DNA of 17,649 nt from CAZGLR01 sp964526635 (GTDB lineage Bacteria; Zixibacteria; MSB-5A5; GN15; JAAZOE01): positions 1 through 17,649 of the forward strand of contig CAZGLR010000070.1 in assembly GCA_964526635.1 (NCBI GenBank), in the 5' to 3' direction. Under the pieces are notes generated by a model. That model did no database searches. It was not told where the DNA came from and saw nothing but the letters and a program-made list of their open reading frames with translations. This document shows positions 1 to 6,302 of the stretch, piece by piece. Position 1 is the first letter of the stretch. Each line of letters begins with the position of its first letter. Position numbers and translations under genes: made by a program.

Positions 1-147
1 GATCCCCAGGGCCCGGATCATCGGACGGGTGAACCGCTGGCCGCCGATCTTGAAGTTCTGCCGGGAGCGCTGGGTCTGCGCTCCGTACAGAGCATCGGAA
101 GGGACCTCGATCGGTCCCATGGAGTCTCGTTCCGTCCGGGTGCTCAT
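1..147 (-). CDS. fumC: Fumarate hydratase class II, N-terminal fragment (cut by window edge)
   Basis: Reading the minus strand from the ATG at 147-145 gives 49 residues running off the window at base 1. They contain the class II fumarase N-terminus: TRTERDSMGPIEVP at residues 3-16, then LYGAQTQRSRQNF and a Gly-Gly-x-Arg-Phe stretch. The family converts fumarate to malate in the TCA cycle without an iron-sulfur cluster; the catalytic regions lie beyond the edge. A second in-frame ATG at 201-199 would add 18 residues unlike the family, so 147 is preferred, although neither start has a strong Shine-Dalgarno (weak GACGAG before 147). The gene begins 66 nt (or 12 nt) after the macro-domain gene and is probably the last visible gene of that operon. 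The first 200 bases are about 67% GC, clearly richer than the AT-rich end of the macro gene next door. Confidence 0.85.
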   Translation of the reverse strand, partial: MSTRTERDSMGPIEVPSDALYGAQTQRSRQNFKIGGQRFTRPMIRALGI

Positions 148-212
148 GCTCGTCGGGTCGAACGGTGTTCGGAACGCACCCGGGCGCCGGGCGCGGTACA
201 TCTGTATTTACC

Positions 213-710
213 CTATGTATAATACGAGGTCTTAAACTCATTACTCGCATCGTCACCATAAATCACAAAATGTATATTCGTTAAATTCGTTGCCGAGGGC
301 GCAAATTCGTCCACCGCCCGTTTCATTGCCTGAGCGCATTCGGTTAGCGACAGGCCCCCCACGCCGGTGCCGAGAGCCGGAAACGCAATCGATTTCGCAG
401 TCATTTCATCGGCCAGCTTCAGGCTGCTCAGCGTTGATTTGTATACCAGTTCGGGATTGGTTTTCAACTCCTGGCCCATCCCGGCGGCGTGGACAACGAT
501 TTTTTGCGGCAGATTCCCGGCTGTAGTTGCCACAGCGTCGCCGACCTCGATCGGCCCCTGGACCATGGCATCATCCTCGACAATCTGCCCGCCCTTTTTC
601 TTAATCGCACCGGCCACGCCGGAGCCCATCCAGAGATGATTATTGGCGGCATTGACAATGGCATCGACTTTGGCTTCGGTAATATCCCCGGAATAAATTT
701 CAATGTTCAT
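213..710 (-). CDS. Macro-domain (ADP-ribose-binding) protein
   Basis: A 165-residue single-domain macro protein. Visible family marks are GDIT at 8-11 (Asp contacting adenine in the family), VDAIVNAANN at 15-24, the glycine-rich GVAGAI loop at 31-36, and GTGVGGL at 114-120, which forms the phosphate-binding loop. Bacterial stand-alone macro domains bind ADP-ribose and often hydrolyse O-acetyl-ADP-ribose or remove ADP-ribose from proteins; which reaction applies here is not visible. The start at 710 is chosen because the homologous sequence begins there and the ATG overlaps the TGA of the upstream PAP2 gene as ATGA, a sign of translational coupling. A longer in-frame reading to 1001 only runs through the PAP2 gene in another frame. 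It is cytoplasmic, with no signal peptide or membrane segment. The substrate is uncertain, the family is not. Confidence 0.93.
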   Translation of the reverse strand: MNIEIYSGDITEAKVDAIVNAANNHLWMGSGVAGAIKKKGGQIVEDDAMVQGPIEVGDAVATTAGNLPQKIVVHAAGMGQELKTNPELVYKSTLSSLKLADEMTAKSIAFPALGTGVGGLSLTECAQAMKRAVDEFAPSATNLTNIHFVIYGDDASNEFKTSYYT

Positions 711-1300
711 TGTACCTGCTCCGTTTTCACATTCTGGATCACCTGTTTGGGTTTGAACCATGGCTGCCGGTTGAGGCGTATGATGATAACTGCCACCAGC
801 CAGCCCTCGATACTGCCAATAATCATGCCGAAGGCAACATCGCCGGGATAATGTACCCCGACAAATACCCGTGATATCGCCACCAGAAACCCGAAAATCA
901 TGATATACAGCGCGTACTTTCGATACAATGTACTGAAAAACAAAGCCTGCCCGAAAGCATTGGTAGCATGAGCCGAGGGAAATGACCATCCCGAGCCGCA
1001 TGATGCCACTACCAGGCGGGCGTCATCGAGCGCTTTGCATGGCCGTAACCTTTCAAAATATGGTTTCAGCCAGGCGCTGGCGGTTTGATCGGTCAGGGCT
1101 ACGACGATAATAGATCCGACCACGACCCATGCAAATCGTGCTCGCCCGAAGACAATCAGCAGAATTATTGTGACACCATACAATCCCCGCAGGAAATACT
1201 TATTGGTAATCAGCCACATGAGCCCGTCGGTCAGCGGATTGGCGATTGTCTGGTTGATAAAATAGAAAATCGCGATATCGATGTTAATCAATGTTTCCAC
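707..1300 (-). CDS. PAP2-family membrane phosphatase
   Basis: A 197-residue integral membrane protein with several hydrophobic segments (about 40-70, 113-140 and 150-175). It carries all three PAP2 signature motifs: K79-PYFERLRP at 79-87, the PSAH motif at 108-111, and SRVFVGVHYPGD at 143-154, whose Arg144 and His150 match the phosphate-binding Arg and nucleophilic His. The family removes phosphate from lipid substrates such as undecaprenyl pyrophosphate or phosphatidic acid, facing the periplasm; the substrate here is unknown. The start is GTG at 1300, preceded by GAGG seven bases upstream. It overlaps the kinase gene by 17 nt upstream and the macro gene by 4 nt downstream, so it is an internal operon gene. 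An undecaprenyl-pyrophosphatase role is possible but is inference only. Confidence 0.93.
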   Translation of the reverse strand: METLINIDIAIFYFINQTIANPLTDGLMWLITNKYFLRGLYGVTIILLIVFGRARFAWVVVGSIIVVALTDQTASAWLKPYFERLRPCKALDDARLVVASCGSGWSFPSAHATNAFGQALFFSTLYRKYALYIMIFGFLVAISRVFVGVHYPGDVAFGMIIGSIEGWLVAVIIIRLNRQPWFKPKQVIQNVKTEQVQ

Positions 1301-2237
1301 GATACTGCCTCGGTTTCCCCTTGAGGAAGTTGGTGACTTTTCGTAGTGATGGTATCCCGGCCCGCGCGCCCGGTTTGGTGCATTTCAAGGCCGCCGCCGC
1401 CGATGCAAATTTCATGATGCGGGCGATGTCCCAGCCTTTAGAGAGGCCAAAGAGGAATGAGCCATGATAGACATCGCCGGCGCCGGTGGTGTCGACGGCC
1501 TTCACGATGAACGCCTGCTCAAAATGCTCATCGCCCTGTTCGTCTATTGCAAAGGCCCCTCCTGTGCCCGCTGATACCACAACCAGTGGAACACGGGTAC
1601 GTTTTTTCAGGCGCCGTGCGGCCGCTTTGACTGATGTGGAATTAGTTCGGGGCAGAGCATACGCATCGGCGCAAATTAAATAATCGAGCCAGGGAAAGAG
1701 CTTATCAACCGGATTACGCAGCGAACCGACATCGAGCATGATCTTGGCGCCGTGGCGCTTGCCCCATCTGACCAGTTTCAGGCAGGCATCGACATAACGG
1801 CCGTCGATATGAATATATTTTGGAATTGGATAAGTTTCAAGATTGAGATCGCGCGGCTTGAGATACAGGCGCTTGTCCATATCAAGAATGATTGTCCGCA
1901 CCCCGGTTTTGTGTTCGATCCAGGCGAAAGCCATTGCCGTCGGACATCGTCTTCGGGTAACCACCAGCGAATGATCGACACCATAGGTGTCGAGTTCTTC
2001 TCGCGCGAATTGTCCCCAGTGGTCATCGCCGACGCCGGTAATGAGCAATGAATCACCCCCGCCCAGGCGGGTGAACGTGCAGCAGGCGGTGGGAACCGGT
2101 CCGCCGCCGGCAAAGACATGGCTCCCGACGATCGCATCCATCTTGCCGCCCGGGGGAGGATATGATGGTATCGTCACGAAGAAATCAACCGGGGCGATTC
2201 CCATACCAAGCAAATCAACTGTCTTTTTTGATGTCAA
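1284..2237 (-). CDS. PfkB/ribokinase-family carbohydrate kinase
   Basis: A 317-residue kinase of the PfkB family. The N-terminal part has the substrate-side motif G-M-G-x-x-x-V-D-F at 11-19 and a GGG cluster at 44-46. The C-terminal signature DTTGAGD at 249-255 forms the anion hole, with Asp255 as catalytic base. The family transfers ATP gamma-phosphate to a sugar or nucleoside hydroxyl; the substrate cannot be told from sequence. The start is TTG at 2237, chosen because a good GGAGG (2247-2243) lies five bases upstream inside the end of the preceding gene, and the reading frame overlaps that gene by 23 nt. Residue 12 (Met) is an alternative but would remove the first beta strand. It sits mid-operon between the YigZ-family gene and the PAP2 gene; the neighbours do not reveal its sugar. 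Confidence 0.92.
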   Translation of the reverse strand: MTSKKTVDLLGMGIAPVDFFVTIPSYPPPGGKMDAIVGSHVFAGGGPVPTACCTFTRLGGGDSLLITGVGDDHWGQFAREELDTYGVDHSLVVTRRRCPTAMAFAWIEHKTGVRTIILDMDKRLYLKPRDLNLETYPIPKYIHIDGRYVDACLKLVRWGKRHGAKIMLDVGSLRNPVDKLFPWLDYLICADAYALPRTNSTSVKAAARRLKKRTRVPLVVVSAGTGGAFAIDEQGDEHFEQAFIVKAVDTTGAGDVYHGSFLFGLSKGWDIARIMKFASAAAALKCTKPGARAGIPSLRKVTNFLKGKPRQYRGNID

Positions 2238-2838
2238 GCTGTCCTCCGGAGAGTTCGGTCATCCGGGCTACAAAATTCACGGTCTTACTTTTACGAATAT
2301 CAAGGACCATCGTTACATCCTCAGCGAAGTCCTGCGAGACGATCGTAAACTGCTCGTGTATGATAATACGCAGAACACGATCATAAAGCGAAAACGGCAT
2401 CGTAAAGGACAGCCGGTCGCAGATCAAGACGTCTGTAATATCTGCGCTGTCCAGTACATCGGCGGCGCAGCCGCCATAGGCGCGGGTCAAACCGCCGGTG
2501 CCGAGCTTGGTGCCGCCATAATAGCGGACCACAATGACCATCACGTTTTTCAACCCGCGTCCGATGATGGCGTTATATATGGGACGGCCCGCGGTGCCCG
2601 ATGGTTCGCCGTCGTCGCTGTATTTGAATTCTTCCTGCTCGATTCCGACTGTCCAGGCATAGCAGTGATGGGTGGCATTGTATTCTTTTTTTCGAACGTC
2701 TTCAAGAACGGCGCTCGCATCGTCAACTGATCCAACCGGATAAGCCAGTCCGATAAATCGCGAGCCCTTGATCTTGATTTCATGAGTCGATGCTGCGGCC
2801 AGGGTGCGATAGCTGTCGACAATCTCGCCGGGCATCAT
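2215..2838 (-). CDS. yigZ: IMPACT/YigZ family protein
   Basis: A 207-residue protein of the UPF0029/IMPACT family. The N-terminal domain holds the signature blocks DDGEPSGTAGRP at 75-86 and VVRYYGGTKLGTGGLTRAY at 103-121, followed by a second alpha/beta domain at about 140-200 with an EF-G domain IV-like fold in the family. In eukaryotes the family member IMPACT regulates GCN2; the bacterial role is poorly defined, with translation-related or RNA-binding proposals. Two ATG codons at 2838 and 2835 could both start it; the first is taken. It begins 2 nt after the TAG of the dprA-like gene, without a clear Shine-Dalgarno, which suggests translational coupling. Its 3' end overlaps the kinase gene by 23 nt. 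Length matches the family (about 200 residues) and no key block is missing. Confidence 0.94.
   Translation of the reverse strand: MMPGEIVDSYRTLAAASTHEIKIKGSRFIGLAYPVGSVDDASAVLEDVRKKEYNATHHCYAWTVGIEQEEFKYSDDGEPSGTAGRPIYNAIIGRGLKNVMVIVVRYYGGTKLGTGGLTRAYGGCAADVLDSADITDVLICDRLSFTMPFSLYDRVLRIIIHEQFTIVSQDFAEDVTMVLDIRKSKTVNFVARMTELSGGQLDIKKDS
2243..2247 (-). promoter_or_regulatory. Shine-Dalgarno GGAGG deciding the TTG start of the PfkB kinase
   Basis: GGAGG on the minus strand sits five bases before the TTG at 2237, inside the last codons of the YigZ-family gene (Gly-Gly of its C-terminus). It supports TTG as start and coupled translation. Confidence 0.6.
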
Positions 2839-2840
2839 AT

Positions 2841-3764
2841 CTACACCAGTGCTGTGAGGACCATGTTATAATCGTCGATCGAGGTCAATGGAATCGCGCC
2901 ATAGCCGGCCAGTGTTTCATAATGCGGGTTATTTTTGCCAATGATAGTGAACATCAGTTTACCCAGTTCATTGCAGCATCTGGCGGCATCGAGAGTGCCG
3001 ACTGAGTTCTCCGAGACTTCCCCGATAATAACCGCTTGTGAAAGTGCTACGGTAAGACGGTTGCGGCTGATAAGCCGTCCCGCCGACACTGCCGTTTCCG
3101 GCAGATATTCGCTGAGAAGCGCGCCATGGTTGGTTATTTCCCTGCTCAGTCCGACATGTTCTGCCGGATAAATATGATTGAAACCCGATGGCAAACAGGC
3201 AAAGGTCCGTCCGCCGGCTTTAAGCGTGCCGGTATGCGCAGCGGCATCGATACCGCGGGCCAGCCCGCTGGCGATGGAAATTTTGTTTTCCACCATAACT
3301 TTGGCCAGTTCGACAACATCGCCGATACCCTCGGCACTGACTTCGCCGGAACCGATAATCGAGACTATTTTGTCATCATCGCGGGGAAGTTGTCCCTGAT
3401 AATACAGTAGCATAGGCGGATCATTGAGGACGTTTAACGACGATGGATACTCGGGATCGAAACAAGTCGCGACTCTGGTATCGGTGGCAGCGAGGAGATC
3501 GAGCATCTGCTGGGCGGTATCGAGATGGTTGTCAGACTTATAGATGGCTTTGGATTTTTCCGCGCCGATACCGGGAATGCCTCGCAACTCATCTTCTTCA
3601 GCCAGAAGGATATTGTCAACTGTCTTGAGATAGGCGATCAGCGAGGCAAACGTCCTCGGCCCGACCTGGCCGGTGAGCTTGAGGGCCAGGATTCTGGCCG
3701 CCGGCGAATATTTTTCCAGATCAATCACGGATGATAATGTAGGGAAGTGTTGGCATAAAGGCAA
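2841..3764 (-). CDS. dprA: DprA/Smf-like DNA-processing protein (divergent)
   Basis: Up to 307 residues, with a helix-hairpin-helix segment near 33-77 (GIPGIGAEK at 62-70) followed by the DprA Rossmann-like domain. Family blocks seen are SGLARGIDAAAHTG at 166-179, PSGFNHIYP at 192-200, LLSEYLPE at 216-223 and SRNRLTVALS at 233-242. DprA binds incoming single-stranded DNA and loads RecA during transformation. The block usually reading GSRxxS is here GSGEVS at 138-143, so the conserved Arg is absent. The C-terminal winged-helix domain is also missing. The start is uncertain: TTG at 3764 gives a 12-residue leader without homology, and GTG at 3728 (295 residues) matches the family start better; neither has a Shine-Dalgarno. 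It is the first gene of the minus-strand operon. Retained DNA binding is inference. Confidence 0.87.
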   Translation of the reverse strand: MPLCQHFPTLSSVIDLEKYSPAARILALKLTGQVGPRTFASLIAYLKTVDNILLAEEDELRGIPGIGAEKSKAIYKSDNHLDTAQQMLDLLAATDTRVATCFDPEYPSSLNVLNDPPMLLYYQGQLPRDDDKIVSIIGSGEVSAEGIGDVVELAKVMVENKISIASGLARGIDAAAHTGTLKAGGRTFACLPSGFNHIYPAEHVGLSREITNHGALLSEYLPETAVSAGRLISRNRLTVALSQAVIIGEVSENSVGTLDAARCCNELGKLMFTIIGKNNPHYETLAGYGAIPLTSIDDYNMVLTALV

Positions 3765-3908
3765 GAGGGGAGGTTGGGCAAGAAATATGGCCGGCTGATG
3801 TCATCATTTCCCGGACTTATTGTGGGCGCTTGGATGATGTGCGCAGTTCGTCACCCACTTACGGAATACACTCACCATTAACCTCTTTTCGCCACAGCGC
3901 TTTATCAT

Positions 3909-3914
3909 TATATT
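3909..3914 (+). promoter_or_regulatory. Possible -10 element (TATATT) for a leaderless mRNA
   Basis: TATATT ends seven bases before the ATG at 3922, so initiation at normal distance would start the RNA at or next to the start codon. There is no Shine-Dalgarno (ATTCCCTTCT precedes ATG). The -35 region seventeen bases upstream (TTTTCG) is weak. This is a suggestion, not an established promoter. Confidence 0.3.
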
Positions 3915-3921
3915 CCCTTCT

Positions 3922-4764
3922 ATGAAAAAGATTTACCCCGCAATCGCGCTGATACTGCTTTCAGCGCTTATCATCCCGCTGGTCGGCTGCGGCGGCGGTG
4001 ATCTCCACAGTAACAAAGACAAGCTCCGGGTACTGGTCGAGAACGAACGATTCCAGGCGGCTGAAAAAATCTACCTGAAATATATTTATGATAATCCTAC
4101 TGACTCGACATTGCTGTACCAGGGATGCCTCCTGTACTGGGGCATGGATATGCCCGACAGCGCGCTGGTGTTGATTAACAAGTTCACATCACTTTATCCT
4201 ATCCGTCGCGATGGCTTTGTCTGGCTGCGCAAAGTCGCCGCCGAAGTGCAGGACTATGATCGAGAAATCTACGCCGTCAGCCAGATTGCTGATATGGATG
4301 GCGACCGACGGTCATATCTTTACGACATCGCCAACCTGAATTTCCTGCGCGGCGAAACCGGGCTGGCTATCTCAACATGTAATCATATCCTCGAATACGA
4401 TCCCGGCAATCAGCAGGTGATGTTTCTGCTGGCCAATTCTCTGGCCAAGGCCGGAGTAATCGACAGCGCTATTGTAGTCATGAAGCGCTTGAATTCGATG
4501 GCGCCGAAACGAATCGATGTATTGGCCAACCTGGGGTCGTTTCATGCCACGGCCGGAAAATATTATGAAGCCGGGATATATTACGACAGCCTGACTATTT
4601 TCTATCCTGATTATATTCCCGGATGGTTCGGGCTTGGCAATGTCAAACTGCAACTCGGGGATACTACCGGAGCTCTGGCGGCCTACTACACCGTCTATCA
4701 GGCCGATCAGACATTTTTGGGGGTTGATTCGATCATCCGTTCAATAGATCCGATGGGACCATAA
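3922..4764 (+). CDS. TPR-repeat lipoprotein
   Basis: A 280-residue secreted lipoprotein. Residues 1-22 form a lipoprotein signal peptide (two Lys, then a hydrophobic stretch) ending in the lipobox LVGC with Cys23 as the lipidated residue, followed by Gly-Gly-Gly-Asp. The mature part is alpha-helical with repeated alternating Ala/Leu/Tyr patterns typical of tetratricopeptide repeats, for example around 33-66, 155-185, 188-215 and 222-255 (the last with a clear W-x-G-L-G-N-x-x-x-x-x-G-D-x-x-x-A block). TPR lipoproteins usually scaffold envelope complexes; no partner is evident. The ATG is the only sensible start because of the signal peptide, yet no Shine-Dalgarno precedes it. It is monocistronic, reads toward the minus-strand lipoprotein gene, and ends at a shared terminator. 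Confidence 0.88.
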   Translation: MKKIYPAIALILLSALIIPLVGCGGGDLHSNKDKLRVLVENERFQAAEKIYLKYIYDNPTDSTLLYQGCLLYWGMDMPDSALVLINKFTSLYPIRRDGFVWLRKVAAEVQDYDREIYAVSQIADMDGDRRSYLYDIANLNFLRGETGLAISTCNHILEYDPGNQQVMFLLANSLAKAGVIDSAIVVMKRLNSMAPKRIDVLANLGSFHATAGKYYEAGIYYDSLTIFYPDYIPGWFGLGNVKLQLGDTTGALAAYYTVYQADQTFLGVDSIIRSIDPMGP

Positions 4765-4765
4765 A

Positions 4766-4804
4766 AAAACCGACCGCCTGGGGGAAGGGCGACCGGTTTT
4801 TTTT
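4766..4804. terminator. Bidirectional intrinsic terminator between convergent lipoprotein genes
   Basis: An imperfect hairpin pairs AAAACCG (4766-4772) with CGGTTTT (4794-4800), then two mismatches, then CGCC (4775-4778) with GGCG-type pairing at 4788-4791, leaving a nine-base loop. A run of eight T (4797-4804) follows on the plus strand, and seven A (4763-4769) supply the T-run for the minus strand. It begins right after the TAA of the TPR lipoprotein gene and can serve both genes. Confidence 0.75.
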
Positions 4805-4817
4805 GTGTTCACCTGTG

Positions 4818-4835
4818 CGCGATATAATTATCGCG
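4818..4835. repeat. Perfect 18-bp hairpin downstream of the repeat lipoprotein gene
   Basis: CGCGATA (4818-4824) and TATCGCG (4829-4835) are perfect inverted arms around a TAAT loop. It lies 18 nt past the stop of the minus-strand lipoprotein gene and before the shared terminator. No T-run follows directly on the minus strand, so it is an extra 3' stem-loop rather than the terminator itself; it may protect the 3' end of the mRNA. Confidence 0.5.
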
Positions 4836-4852
4836 AGAGAGGTACAGGGGGC

Positions 4853-5926
4853 TTAGAAAGTCTCCAGTGGCGTCACTGTCGGGATATTGCAACCGACGCA
4901 CCAGCGTCCGGCAAACAGTCCCGCGCGCTTGTGATCGCCTCTCCAGTAATGGCCTTTGAGAGAGCCGATCGGCGTTCGGTCGACATCATAAACCAGACCC
5001 CAGAAGCGGCCGATACGAGCGTTAACTGGTGAGAGATTGCCACGGTTGGCATAGAATCCCTTCACGAATCCCTCGAACTGCCCGGTGTCATCTATCCATT
5101 TGCCGACAAACACCTGGCGGCCGTTTTCGTCAATTCCCCACTCACCCTTGAGGGCACCCATAACCTGGCCCGCAGCGGAGTACCAGATGCCGTAGAAGAT
5201 GCCATTGCCCTCGGCATCACGCCCCCAGCGCCCGGCCAGCGATCCGCGCGTCCGGTCGGAGGGATCAAAACGGACTGCCTGGAATGAGATGGCATTGCCG
5301 AAGCCGATTGATATCAACGTGTCGAGATCCTCAAGCTGATCCATCGTGAAACTGATCGTCAACTGAGGCGATTCATACGTGATTGTCACGACTTCATCGG
5401 TAACCGAGGGCGGGAAAAACAGCTTCATCCCGAGACCATCATGATGATAACTGGTCAGCGACACCCAGCCAAGTTCTTCGGGTATGACCACACCGCTGTC
5501 ATTATAACGAGGAAGCAGATAATCCTGGCCCGGCTCAAAGAGAATTTTATGAGTAGCCACGATAGCGCCGCGGGAGACTGTCAGCTTGCCTGACCAGTCA
5601 GTAAGATCAGTCACGCCGGAATCGTTTTCAAGATTACCCCAGACCACGCGGAAGCAGAAAATATCCGGAACCGCTTCGGCCTCGGTACTGTCGATGATGG
5701 AATCGGCGACCGGAGAGAGAAGAATTTCATCATTGACTTCTTCTTCGCCCTCAGCAATCGCGGCCAGATCGGCATCGCCGAAATACGGGTCTTCGTCGGT
5801 AGCCTTATAGGCGCCGAAATCCTCAAGGCTCGCATCGTCGCCGGTCGGGTCGGTGGTGTTGGAACAGCCGCCGAGTATGGCCATCGCGACACCGAGGATA
5901 AAGAGTACAAGAAGTGATTTACGCAT
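4853..5926 (-). CDS. Lipoprotein with four C-terminal Gly/Trp-rich repeats
   Basis: A 357-residue protein not recognised as a named family. Residues 1-20 are a lipoprotein signal with lipobox LGGC and Cys21. Residues 22-90 are acidic (many Asp/Glu) and probably a flexible linker. Residues 91-220 look like a beta-rich domain. Residues 228-343 hold about four imperfect repeats of roughly 29 residues, with pattern G-x-W-G, a variable acidic turn, then G-x-F-x-G-x-W and D-x-x-G-x-x-x-G-x-x-K-G (starting near 228, 258, 287 and 322). Two further Cys sit at 343 and 346. The start at 5926 is preceded by AAAGGAG on the minus strand, an ideal site. It converges with the TPR lipoprotein gene and is likely anchored in the outer membrane. 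The function is unknown. Confidence 0.85.
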   Translation of the reverse strand: MRKSLLVLFILGVAMAILGGCSNTTDPTGDDASLEDFGAYKATDEDPYFGDADLAAIAEGEEEVNDEILLSPVADSIIDSTEAEAVPDIFCFRVVWGNLENDSGVTDLTDWSGKLTVSRGAIVATHKILFEPGQDYLLPRYNDSGVVIPEELGWVSLTSYHHDGLGMKLFFPPSVTDEVVTITYESPQLTISFTMDQLEDLDTLISIGFGNAISFQAVRFDPSDRTRGSLAGRWGRDAEGNGIFYGIWYSAAGQVMGALKGEWGIDENGRQVFVGKWIDDTGQFEGFVKGFYANRGNLSPVNARIGRFWGLVYDVDRTPIGSLKGHYWRGDHKRAGLFAGRWCVGCNIPTVTPLETF

Positions 5927-6019
5927 TTTGGTATCTCCTTTGATTTAACACAGTTTCTTTTGGTTCTGCCAGAGTACTAATCAAAGCCTGTGCCGAAACG
6001 GAATAATCGCCATAAGGTG

Positions 6020-6042
6020 TTGTAAGTAAATATTTTACAACC
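6020..6042. repeat. 23-bp dyad, operator-like
   Basis: GTTGTAA (6020-6026) and TTACAAC (6036-6042) are perfect seven-base arms around a nine-base AT-rich centre. It lies about 95 bp upstream of the minus-strand lipoprotein start, a usual place for a transcription-factor site. It has no T-run following, so a terminator is unlikely. Confidence 0.4.
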
Positions 6043-6122
6043 CCTGTCGTCGTTCGTGACCGGGTCGCCGCTGTACCGACCGGTACGTCTGTCCATGTAC
6101 CGTGAACCGTAAGGAGCGCCAC

Positions 6123-6152
6123 ATATTAAATTCGGAGATTTCGTTTTAATAT
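6123..6152. repeat. Inverted repeat ATATTAAA/TTTAATAT
   Basis: Perfect eight-base arms (6123-6130 and 6145-6152) around a 14-base spacer. AT-rich arms in a region otherwise richer in GC suggest a regulator-binding site upstream of the diiron gene; the regulator is unknown. Confidence 0.4.
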
Positions 6153-6227
6153 CCGGGGGAACAACCTATGAGTCTTAACCGTTATTATTGACAGATCATA
6201 TACTGAACTATCAAGATTGGGTGGCTG

Positions 6228-6256
6228 TTGACTTTCGAGCGGCACGACCCTACTTT
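6228..6256 (+). promoter_or_regulatory. Candidate sigma70-type promoter for the rubrerythrin-like gene
   Basis: TTGACT (6228-6233) and TACTTT (6251-6256) are separated by 17 bases. A start near 6263 would leave a leader of about 40 nt with AAAGGAG before the ATG at 6303. A second TTGACA at 6188-6193 lacks a well-placed -10 box. Confidence 0.4.
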
Positions 6257-6302
6257 GCAGGTGACAGAATCTAACAACGATGATAAAAGGAGTTGAAAGG
6301 CT

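Larger units (their letters stand above)
5927..6302. other. Divergent intergenic region with three dyads, no credible gene
   Basis: This 376-bp gap lies between the minus-strand repeat lipoprotein and the plus-strand diiron protein. It holds three inverted repeats: GTTGTAA/TTACAAC (6020-6042), GTACCG/CGGTAC (6073-6086, with a further GTACCG at 6097-6102), and ATATTAAA/TTTAATAT (6123-6152). A candidate promoter for the diiron gene lies at 6228-6256. An open frame on the minus strand (5919-6122) has no family likeness and no clear start site and is not called. Confidence 0.6.

Noticed and set aside
713..1001. N-terminal extension of the macro protein to 262 residues
   Set aside because: The extra 97 residues read through the PAP2 gene in another frame; the ATGA overlap start fits the family.
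3443..3628. Plus-strand open frames opposite the dprA-like gene
   Set aside because: They are antisense readings of a gene with clear DprA blocks and have no homology or ribosome sites.
5919..6122. 67-residue open frame on the minus strand upstream of the repeat lipoprotein
   Set aside because: It has no recognised motif, no convincing ribosome site, and runs through two dyads and the likely lipoprotein leader.
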